DNA from: Hofstenia miamia
Lineage: Eukaryota; Xenacoelomorpha; Acoela
Assembly: GCA_004352715.1 (NCBI GenBank)
Contig: SCFE01000074.1
Span: 423,145-487,144, forward strand
Direction: 5' to 3'
Length of the DNA: 64,000 bases
Shown: one piece after another, positions 45,385 through 55,900 of the stretch
How the letters are laid out: each line of letters starts with the position of its first letter
How positions within the stretch are numbered: position 1 is the stretch's first letter
Translations under genes and position numbers: made by a program
The notes under the pieces: model-generated
What the model saw: only the letters and a program-made list of their open reading frames with translations
Told to the model about the DNA's origin: nothing
Database searches by the model: none

Positions 45385-46679
45385 AGTAGTAAGAGACCAA
45401 GGCAAGGACGTACCAAGGGACAGCTATGGCTATTTGCCATATGGAAATGAAGTGATTCTATTGGACGCCATCTGATGACAAGAAATGGTTTGACAAAACT
45501 AAATTGAGCATAATAATTTTTTGACGAAAATTTTATTTTTGTTTTCTAGGATTTGGGCAAAGTGATATAATTGATGACAAGAAATGTTTTGACAAAACTA
45601 AATTGAGCAAATTAATTTTTTGACGCAGTTTTTATTTTTTGATTTCTAGATCTTGGTAAAGTGATATAATTGATGATAAGAAACGTTTTGACAAAACTAA
45701 ATTGAGCAAATTAATTTTTTGACGAGNNNNNNNNNNNNNNNNNNNNNNNNNNNNNNNNNNNNNNNNNNNNNNNNNNNNNNNNNNNNNNNNNNNNNNNNNN
45801 NNNNNNNNNNNNNNNNNNNNNNNNNNNNNNNNNNNNNNNNNNNNNNNNNNNNNNNNNNNNNNNNNNNNNNNNNNNNNNNNNNNNNNNNNNNNNNNNNNNN
45901 NNNNNNNNNNNNNNNNNNNNNNNNNNNNNNNNNNNNNNNNNNNNNNNNNNNNNNNNNNNNNNNNNNNNNNNNNNNNNNNNNNNNNNNNNNNNNNNNNNNN
46001 NNNNNNNNNNNNNNNNNNNNNNNNNNNNNNNNNNNNNNNNNNNNNNNNNNNNNNNNNNNNNNNNNNNNNNNNNNNNNNNNNNNNNNNNNNNNNNNNNNNN
46101 NNNNNNATGAATATAGATCTATATTCCGTCCTTTGCATACTGTATCTTTGATTAATAATGTATGTTGAAATATACGTCTATACAAAATATAAAATGTTAT
46201 ACCCAAGTGTTGGGTTTTATATCTATGAATTATTTTCCTTAAAACAGAGTGTTGCATAATTAAAAACACTGTTACAATGAACATGTCATAACTATATTAA
46301 CAGAAGCAAATATGTCAGTGTACCTAAAAAATAAAAACCTCGTCAAAAAATTAATTTGCTCAATTTAGTTTTGTCAAAACGTTTATTATCATCAATTATA
46401 TCACTTTACCAAGATCTAGAAATCAAAAAATAAAAACTGCGTCAAAAAATTAATTTGGTCAATTTAGTTTTGTCAAAACGTTTCTTGTCATCAATTATAT
46501 CACTTTGCCCAAATCATAGAAAACAAAAATAAAATTTTCGTCAAAAAATTATTATGCTCAATTAAGTTTTGTCAAAAATATTTCGTCGCTAGATGGCGTC
46601 CATTAGAATCACTTCATTTCCATATGGCAAATAGCCATAGCTGTCCCTTGGTACGTCCTTGCCTTGGTCTCTTACTACT
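45385..46679. mobile_element. Foldback element with long inverted repeats
   Basis: Left arm (45385-45726) and right arm (46339-46679) are inverted copies over more than 300 bp, beginning AGTAGTAAGAGACCAAGG. Each arm holds about three tandem subrepeats of roughly 90 bp (unit with TTGACAAAACTAAATTGAG and TTTTTTGACG). TAGATA flanks both ends (45379-45384 and 46680-46685). Deleting the element and one TAGATA copy brings the host LINE reading back in frame, confirming boundaries. The interior is a 380-base gap plus about 230 bp of AT-rich sequence with no recognised gene. Confidence 0.88.
45727..46106. other. Assembly gap of 380 N
   Basis: Gap between the arms of the foldback element; long inverted repeats commonly stop assembly here. 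Any transposase gene could be hidden in it. Confidence 0.95.
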
Positions 46680-47657
46680 TAGATATGATGTTATTTACAG
46701 AGTTTTTGAAACAAACTGTGAGGGCATTGTTGCATTCGTGTATAATGTCTTCTGGTAAACGCAGTGAGGAAGAAGCATGCTTAAGTGCTCTTCTCAGTTT
46801 TTGTTTTTGTGAATTATTCAGATGTGTAAACCATGAGGATGAAGCATATGTGATAACACTAAGAATATAAGTTTTGAATATATACCAACGCGTATTTTCA
46901 TTTATAAATCTACTAACAAACATAAGTAAGTTAGTAATGAAGCATACTTTCTTTAGACTTTTTTCTATATGTTCCTCAAATGATAATTTGTTATCGATGA
47001 TGACACCCAGATATTCGCAGCATGTAACAGATTCAATGGTGTGTCCATTTATGCAAAGGGGAGCATATTTACCATACTGTAGAAGTGCTTCTATTTTTAA
47101 GTTATTCGCTAAAATCAATTCTTTAGTTTTATTGTTATTTAGCAAAAGATTCATATCATTTAATTGATCACAAATGAAGTTAACATTATTTTGGGCTCCT
47201 TTAAAATCATTTGCACTATTATGCTTGATTACGGATATTAAAGCTGTGTCATCAGAGATTCTTAAAAGATACGACTTTTCAGTTGGTTTATTGCTACAAT
47301 ATTTTATAGCATTGCCACTGCAATATCATTTAGAAGTTTTATGTTGCTCATGTAATAAACAAAGAGAATTGGGGAGTTTTGACCACTTTGAGGTATGCCC
47401 ACTAATGTTTCTTTATGATCTAATGATTTGCCCTAACAGGTAACAACACATTGTTTCCAATCACTTAAATAGGAATGCAGCCAATTACAAAAATTTTCAT
47501 TAATTATTGCATGAAGCTTATTTGGCAAAACTGTATTGAAGGCAGAGCTAAAGTTCACAAATAAAGTATGAACAATCGTAGATTCTATATAATCAAGCTG
47601 TGCGACAATATTATGGATTACAATAATTGCGCTCAAAACACCGTGATGGGATACTAG

Positions 47658-47848
47658 TTATATATATATATATATATATATATATATNNNNNNNNNNNNN
47701 NNNNNNNNNNNNNNNNNNNNNNNNNNNNNNNNNNNNNNNNNNNNNNNNNNNNNNNNNNNNNNNNNNNNNNNNNNNNNNNNNNNNNNNNNNNNNNNNNNNN
47801 NNNNNNNNNNNNNNNNNNNNNNNNNNNNNNNNNNNNNNNNNNNNNNNN

Positions 47849-47879
<31 letters not shown>
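47658..47879. repeat. (TA)n array interrupted by a 161-base gap
   Basis: TA runs on both sides of N 47688-47848; the gap is probably more TA. It marks the 5' truncation point of the LINE relic. Confidence 0.9.
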
Positions 47880-47881
<2 letters not shown>

Positions 47882-48119
47882 CTATTGAATTTCTTATGAA
47901 ATTTGTTTCATTAGTATACCTTTTGTTGTATGTTTAAAATTTGCTATGATGTTATCACGGCTTTTCACCTACAGAACTTAAATGCGTGATGGATGGAATG
48001 ATCTTGCAGAAAACAAAAAAATTTATAGCACATTTGTTAATCTACTTTATGACATTCAATTTAAATGTTCATAAGTTGTTTCAAATTATTAGATGCGAGC
48101 CTTAAAAGGCATAAGGGTG

Positions 48120-48400
48120 CAGGACGAGCACAGGCAGTGTTAAATCTACAAATGCAAAGCACTAATCTCTGCATGGTTTTGACAGAATTCATAAATTTTA
48201 TAGGAGTCGTCAGAAGTTTCTCACTAAAAGACAAAATTATATAGTTCTTTTGTGTATGTTGATTAAATGTCGTAGTATTTTACGTTTTTCTTAATAGTTG
48301 GCGGGCGGCCCGGGCCGCCCGGTGAATTCCAACGGGCGGGCAGGCACTGGAAGATAAACGGGTGAAGAGCGGACACGGGCAGCGTTAATTCTAAAAATGC
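48120..48400. repeat. GC-rich repeat block, possible hAT relic
   Basis: A 20-bp perfect palindrome of G and C (48302-48321, CGGGCGGCCCGGGCCGCCCG) is followed by GGGCGGGCAGGC. A roughly 40-bp direct repeat (GCACAGGCAGTGTTAAATC at about 48129; GACACGGGCAGCGTTAATTC at about 48371) flanks it. The pattern resembles GC-rich subterminal parts of hAT elements, but ends and target duplication were not found. Confidence 0.4.
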
Positions 48401-49817
48401 AAAACACTACTACCACCTTATAATACGATTAAAATACCGGCATTTACTCATAAACAGAAGATCAAAGATTTTTACATGTGTTAAGGATAAGAAAAACGTT
48501 TTAAAGAAATCCTTAATTAATGTCGCCATTCGAACCTGGAATTCGTAACCTAAAGAAATTAAAAATATTGAAAAATTGAAATCTTTTAAAAAACATTTAA
48601 AAATCGTACTTAAGCAAAAATATATTTAAATAAATTTAAAAGCATCAATAAAATACAAATTTCTGCAGGGATCTATTAAAGATTAGTTTGTCACTATCTA
48701 TGAAGGTTTTTGGTACATAATAGAAGCTGTATCTGTTACTCACTGTTGTGTCACAATCTATTTTATAATTAAATACCTTTTTCTACCTGACCTATCAAAT
48801 ACCCTTTGATGACCAGGGAATACACATTTCACAGAATACCCATTGGATGAATTTGGATTTAAATTTACATGTTTAAAATCTATGATATGAATTCACTCTC
48901 AGCCTTCAAAATCTTTCTGAAAACCCACCTCTTCAAATTGGCCTTTGAAGCTAAATTGGTTTTTAAAATTTTAAATTGTAGTGTATTGGTAGTTGATTCG
49001 GTGATCTAGAATGCACTTTAAAAAATTATTATTATTATTTTATTATTCTTATAAATGAAACGGAAAAAAATTATTTTGAGTAATATTTTTTATTGCTAAA
49101 ATTTTGCTATTATTCAATGTTTATTCTTTTCTATAAATGTTGTCCCGTGAAGTAACACCCTAAGGCTAACAAGCAATAATAGCATATTATCATTACATTC
49201 ATTACAAACTTTACTTGTTTGTAACTTTATATTGAAAATTATAAAAAATTATTTAACTGTTTTGTGTGTAATAGTAATAAAAATCAGAGCAGGTTATTCA
49301 ATAGACAGCTAAGTATGAGACATTATATATTTTTAGGTACAGAAAATAACATTATTTATATTTACTACATTCTGATTATACTTATATTTGTCGTATACTC
49401 AATTAATTGTGCAATAACCCGAAATAATTAAAGTTCTATGAGTTAATTGATACCTGTTACCCATTGGGATAGCATAATGTGCCTAAGGGGTAACGAAGCA
49501 GACTAACAAGAGAGAAAAATATGATTATCATTTTTTGTGAAACAATTATTGGAAGAGAAAAATCCGCGGTTCTAGTGTTACCAAATTAATAGTAATCTAT
49601 GCTTAATCTAACATAATGGAATAAGATTACAGTATGCTATTTTAATGTTCTATATAAAATATTTCTATAGATTCATGCATGTATAAAGTGGTTTTCAATC
49701 TACTATCTCAAAAAATATAATTCTAGAAACTTACGAAATAAATTTCATGAAAATGTATAACAGAAATAAAAAGAAACAAAAGAATTTTAAAAAGTAAAAA
49801 ATGTTAGAAGTCTGGAT

Positions 49818-49936
49818 TTAGCCAACTTTATCATGAATATAGTCTACGAAATCATCAATCGAAATGTGATCTGGTTGAAACGCGCCGTAGTTTATGCATT
49901 GTTGAATGAAATTTTTCAAAATTGATGTGTTGTCAC
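49818..49936 (-). CDS. HELZ: HELZ-like paralogue, last exon
   Basis: Minus strand, acceptor TTTGTTTTAG, stop TAA at 49820-49818. It encodes GDNTSILKNFIQQCINYG, then PDHISIDDFVDYIHDKVG. It aligns with the last exon of the plus-strand gene (about half of residues identical) and stops three codons earlier. It is hidden from simple frame searches because it lacks a start codon. Confidence 0.92.
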
Positions 49937-52900
49937 CTAAAACAAATTAAAGTTGACAAAAAGCCATATTGTAAATATAAAGTGTTTTCAGCAAATTCTC
50001 CGTTTTTGCTTATGAAAATTCTAAGAACATAACGAAAGTGTTCCATTACCAAAATTTCACTTCTTTAATGTTTTCTTAAATGTAGCACTAAAAGATTCTA
50101 CAAGACATTTTAAACACATTAGTACGAAAACAAGTATTCCCTTTAAATTCCTTGAGATATATAACTATAAATGTGATTAATGTGGGGAAACAAACAGGTC
50201 GCTGGAACAAATGCGAGGAAATTTTCTATCTCAAGTATATTACAACGAACATGTACCTAAAAGGAAAAACTACAATTTTAATGAAAACCAACCATACGAA
50301 AATAGCAGACGCTATAATTTTAAAAATCTAAGAAGAATCTATTAAATACATAAATAAGTCAAAAACTCAACATAGTATATGATCTACGAATTTCAAGCAT
50401 GGTTAGGATACAAATTCTACAATAAACAATGATTATACAATATCTCGTTCTTGATATCCTTATAGCAATTTATCCCTAACCTGGTAGATTTATTGTATAT
50501 ATTGCTTTATTCTATTGTATGTAATTTTAAATTGTTTGTATATTTAATGACAATATTCAGATAAATTACCAGTTTCTAATTGTTAATATTTATTTGAATA
50601 AAAAATATCTCATCTTATAAAATAAAAAAATTGTATCTACCAACATCATTGCTTACTAACAAAAAAATTTTTGCGTCATTTTATGTATTTTAAAGTAGAA
50701 CCCAATGTATTACATGAGGTTTAAAGAGTGGTTTGTGAAACATTACTATTAAATTGTTTAGTGTTGTAAAATTACTCTGTAAATATAGTCAAATCTTTTT
50801 TAATTTTCACATAGTGTTTTAAACGATATTTCTAGAAATTGTTACTTACTATGGAAGAAACTTATTCTAATGTGGAGAAAAATGTCTAAGGTTTCCGAAA
50901 AAGAGCAGGCTTGTTATGTTATATTTTCGGGCAAAGAAGCCAGGCTGAGCGAAACTAATTTAAATCAAAAAAACTTTTATTTGTTTAAAGAAAACCAATT
51001 TTTATAAAAGTTTATCATTGAACTTCTCCAAATACTAAGTTCTTTTAACCAATCAAGACGCCTAGAAAGTGCCAAACTTACAAGAATTATTCATTCAAAA
51101 CATACAAGATAGAGCGAATTTTTAATATAATATAGATATATCATTCTATAAATTTAAACTCAAAAATTCAACTAAAAAATTCAGCCAGTATGTTAAAGGT
51201 ACGGGTTACGGGCTGAGCGTACGGGTTAAGGGTCATTCAATATACGGGTCCAACCTCAGCGCATAGTCAATTTTCTTAAACTAAATTTTGTTTCTGACCC
51301 ACGTTTTCCATTAATCAAACATGCAATATACATGAAATTACAATAAAATTTTGCAAATGTACCCCTCTTTTCTACATAGTCACATTCCGTAATGCTATTT
51401 TTACAAGTTTGTGATTTGATATTAATATCATAATTTTTAGAAGATAAAAAACCTTGACTTTTTCGAAATTGGATAAAATCAAGTCACAGTTATTAACAAT
51501 AAATTTTAAAGAACACACCTTTAGCATTATAAGAAGTTTCTAAGAAGAGTTATCAATTGTATTGAATTTCTACCAATAATTGCTTGATCAACTTAATTTC
51601 AGCAACCAAATTGACGTTGAATTTAAATTTCTTGTTAATTCATTTCAATTTCAAATGTTATTTAGATTAAGCAAACCAGCATTCACTATTGATAAAAGTC
51701 TTGAGAATTTTTAACCTAAATCTATGCAACCATTTCTGAGATTGGCTATAAAATTTTCACCCCACAAGCTAAAATTTCCCTTGCGCCACCCACATGGGGT
51801 GCGGTATGTTAAGTTGTGTATCGAAACAAGTTATATAAGGACTGGTTTGTGAAACATTGCTATTAAATTCTTTAGTGTTGCGAAATTACTCAGTAAATAT
51901 AGTAAAAAAAATTTAATTTTTGCATTGATAATGCTTGATGGGGCAAAATTGCCTAAGAATGATAGTATGCTATGAGTACGGTTACTTCCAGTCATAATTC
52001 ATGTACGAAGCGACAAACACGAAAAATTTTTCAAGGCAATCCAGTTATTTTAATGACACAGTTAGGTATTTTAGGTGCAATAGAACAACACTGATTGTTC
52101 GAATTGTCCTCATCCGCCTATTGATTTAGGTTAGGTAATATGGAACAAATTTTTGTTATCAATAATAATTATACAAGGTGTGAGAACTCTTGTTTTGGTA
52201 TACTTGATTCTGCTGCAACAAAAACGGTGTGTGGTGTTAACTGGTTTAATGATTTTTGTAGAAATATAATCAATAATGAGTTGGATATTGCCTACGAAAA
52301 TTCTTTATCTCGTTATACATTTGGAAATTCCTGCTCACAAAAAATAAAGTTTAGTGCAATATTACCTGTTAATATTTTTGGATGTGTTATGAAATTACGT
52401 GTTGATGTTATTGAGGGTAATTTACCTTTATTAATCACCAAAGCGACCCTTAAACGAATAAAAGCGGTGATAAATTTTGAGAACGATACAGATATTTTAA
52501 ATAATATAGAAAATATGCTTATACAAGCCCGTGTGGTCATTATATGGTATCTATGGTCTCTGATGTAAAAATGGATGGAAACATTGGTCAATGTAAGAGA
52601 TGAATTAAGTAATAAAATTTTTGTTTTGGATAATAAGGATTTAGAAAAAAAAAGAAAACTGCATCGTCAATTTTCTCATCCATCAATTGAACGTCTCAAG
52701 TCACTAATTTTTTCATCTTCTTATGTAACTAACAAAAAATTAACGTCTAATTTAATTGAAGAAGTTCATAGTCAGTGTGGTATTTGTAAAAAAATTTCTA
52801 AGGTCAACCCAAGGCCAAACGTATATCTATGGTGCGCTGTTGAATTACATGATTGTGTTGCTCTGGATTTGACTGAATGAGTAAATTCCAGTACCGGCCA

Positions 52901-55900
52901 AAACCATATCATAGTGCACATTATTGATTAATATAGCAGATTTTCAGCTGCAATGATAATTGGTGATCAAAAACCTGATAATATTGTCAAAAGAATATGT
53001 AGAATGTGTTTGTGCAATTTTGAACCAGCTTGGGGGTGAGTTTGCAAACGATTTGTCTTATCGTTTTAATGAACCATTTGGGACTGTAACTAAAAGCACC
53101 GCTGGTTATTCGTCATTTAGCAATGGATTGGTTGAGCGGCATAATGCCGTCCTAAAAAGTGCGATGAACAAGACAATGTGTTCTGAGAGATAAGACGTGC
53201 CCTTTTTGCTAAAAATACTTTACTAGATCGTTGTGGGTTCTCTCCTCATCAACGTGTATTTGGGAAAAATCCGAGAATTCCTAGTATTATAAACATTGAG
53301 CCTCCAGCAATGACTGAGTTGACTAGTAATGCCCAAATGCGCAACCATTTGAATACTCTTCACTCAGCAAGGAAAGCATACTTATCAGCAGATTCTGATA
53401 TTCGTATTAAAATGCATTAAAGAGAAATGTTGGTGTTTCGGCACCTTTATTTTCTCACCGAGTAAGAATTTACTATTGGTGAGACGATATAAATAAGCAA
53501 CTGAAGGGCTACAGAGGAACTGGAACTGTAATTGGTCAAAAGGGTAAATGCGGGTTTGTTCGACATGGTGCTAATTGGGTTCGCGTACACTAATGCCATT
53601 TAAACAGAATAAATGCTCCGATTTTCGAAAAAGATGCCCCATTAAAAAACATAAGTTCAGATAATTCAGCAATTATTCCACCTGTACCGGTAACAGATTT
53701 AAGTGATAATGCATCCAAAGATAGTTATGAAATTTTTAGATTACAGTGATAATTCATCTGCAGAATATTTAGAAATTCAGGACGAAAATAATTCAATTGA
53801 AAGAGCACCAACACCTGATCAACATCTTTCACGATCATGAAATCGATGTCGTAGACCACCTGATTTTTTTTGGATGCTCAATAAACAGCGAAGAAATATT
53901 GGAAGTAAAATTATTAGATGATGAGGAAATAAAACAGTTTGATGATATAATTATTTCTGCAAAGGTTAAAAAACTAGAAAGTTGGCTTCAATATAAGGTC
54001 GTCGATGAAGTAAAGAGAAGTGATGTGCCTTGCAATCCAATTTCAACAAAATGGATTCTTTCATGGAAAACAGATACAATGGGCAGGAAAACACCTAAAG
54101 CAAGAGTAGTTGCAAGAAGATTTTTATAAAAAATAAAAAAGAAATGCTTCAACGCGATAAACTTAATATTCAACATGTGCGACTCTGTGACCACCTTGCT
54201 GATGTGTGTACTAAAGAAATGAGTGAGTTTCGTATTTTGCAATAAATGCAATTTAGGTCTTAAGCATCTTTTGAAAAAAAGAAATAGATGAGTGTTAAGT
54301 TGTTTCGAAACAATTTATATGGCTGCTGGTTTAAAGAGTGGTTTGTGAAACATTGCTATTAAATTGTTTAGTGTTGTAAAGTTATTCAGTAAATATAGTC
54401 AAATATTTTTAATTTTCATGTTTGTGGTAAATCCAGTGAAGATCATTGTTGTAAATAGCGTAGAGAAAATACCGCAGAAATAATAGCTTTAATTCACTAT
54501 AGCAAAAGTAAAAAATTGTGGGAATATACAAATATTTAAAATGATAATTATACAATGCAACACAAATTAATTAGTCCAAACCACACAACACGACTAACAA
54601 TACAACTAGAAATAACATACAATAACAAAGTTAAATATAGTTCAATTATGTACATTTTCCAAAAATTCTCTGTCTATGTGTGACAAGACCTCAGCAAAAT
54701 ATTGTAATCGATTTCCGGTGAGAGGCTTCGTGTGCCATGCAATGACGAAATATGTCTCATTCGGCAAAATGCTGTTTTAGAGCTACATCCAAATGTATTG
54801 TTGCCTTTAGGAAAATTTGTATATTCGAACGGAAAAACTATTTGGACAGAAGCATTCACAAATACTTAAACTGTTGGAATTTTTCTAGTATTACAAGTGG
54901 CAACATTCTTCCTATACTCAATTAGGGTAAGTGTAGAGAAGTCTTGTGCGCATAGAGCTTTTATAATGCAGCATCTGCACGACAAAAAATAGTTTCACGC
55001 ACCCACCAATACCCGAAACGATTTACCTTACCCACTCTTACCCGAGAATGTAATTTTCACTGCTGCTATTAAAGAATTAAGAAACGTTTCAATAACACTT
55101 CGAACACATTTCCTATTCGATAGATGTTCATTTTTCAACATTTTACTTATAATGTTTCAAAAAAATTTCATTTAAAATTCATATAATGAGGAATAATAAT
55201 TATTAGGATCACTATTAGTAAATACGGGTCTGCAATGTTTTTGGAAAAAGCATGTCGCAGTGCAATCTATAAACCCTAACACCCTCTCTGCTTTCATAAA
55301 ATATACAAATTTTTATCACCTAGTCCATATATCCGAGAAAATTGGTCGAATCTGCAAAGGTAAGAATTTATCATGCTAAAAATTTCTTTATACATAAATA
55401 CGAGGTTTTCAAAGAATGTAATAGAGAATTAAAATAATATAGGCATGCTGTAAAAATAGTGTTAAGAACAAAAATATGAAGTAGGGTAACAACAGAGGAA
55501 GTGTCAAACTACTCTGAAAAATACTCAGATACCAAGTTACCACGAGTACATACATGTGGTCTGAAATGTTGAGAGATAAATCGGCTACAATTATTTAGAA
55601 ATAGTCATACCATATTTGTAGATCGTTATCTTTATCAATCTTGCTGGACAACAGAAATTTATTTGAGTGGGCAGAAAAGATTCATTTTGAGTAGGCAAAA
55701 TCCGAAATTTTGGTAAGTACTGCCTACCCACGACTACCCTTGGCTACACTACTATAATGTATGTAACACTGATATTTCGAATGTCACCTTTCTATACTAA
55801 TGCAACTTTTCAAAGGGGATTTAGATTTGTCCATTTTTATATTTTCGGAAAGTTACATCTAACAATTGTAGCATTCTAAAGATTGTGATATATAGATACC

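Larger units (their letters stand above)
45230..47640 (-). pseudogene. LINE reverse transcriptase relic split by a foldback element
   Basis: Minus-strand readings in order: IVHTLFVNFSSAFNTVLP (47600-47520; motif A, where the catalytic Asp of FVDFSSAF is Asn), CNWLHSYLSDWKQCVV, LRISDDTALISVI (motif C with DD), then an open stretch at 47154-46680 (LLLNNNKTKELILANN, CCEYLGVIIDNKLSF, YASSSWFTHLNNSQKQK). The last part resumes left of the foldback element (NNKHPLHRIMCSKESN, near 45370). This is the reverse transcriptase and thumb of a LINE ORF2. It is 5'-truncated at a (TA)n array and has stops, so it is inactive. Confidence 0.82.
41362..49817. other. Intergenic gap between the convergent helicase genes
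   Basis: Contains a hAT MITE (42449-42752), a Tc1 relic (about 44090-45020), a LINE relic (about 45230-47640) with a foldback insertion, a (TA)n/gap array and a GC-rich repeat block (about 48120-48400). Possible LINE scraps lie at 43740-44060 (INPDKSKEISRDY, KDFGVIFSHDLLG in shifting frames). Bases 41400-42440 and 48420-49810 are without recognisable genes. Confidence 0.7.
51807..54418 (+). mobile_element. Copia-type LTR retrotransposon, internally deleted
   Basis: LTRs: 51807-51924 and 54293-54418, both starting TGTTAAGTTGT and ending CA, homologous with a small indel. A purine tract (GAAAAAAAGAAATAGATGAG) lies directly before the 3' LTR. Order inside: protease, GAG-pre-integrase, integrase, first part of reverse transcriptase, then directly the end of RNase H. 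This is the Copia gene order. Gag and most of reverse transcriptase are missing, and the body is only about 2.4 kb. The protein style resembles GalEa-type Copia elements of aquatic animals, a weak guess. No target duplication could be confirmed. Confidence 0.8.

Noticed and set aside
45632-46284. Frames of 149 to 195 codons around 45700-46280
   Set aside because: They run through the 380-base gap inside the foldback element.
46664-47443. Plus-strand frames of 68 to 97 codons
   Set aside because: Antisense shadows of the LINE reverse transcriptase on the minus strand.
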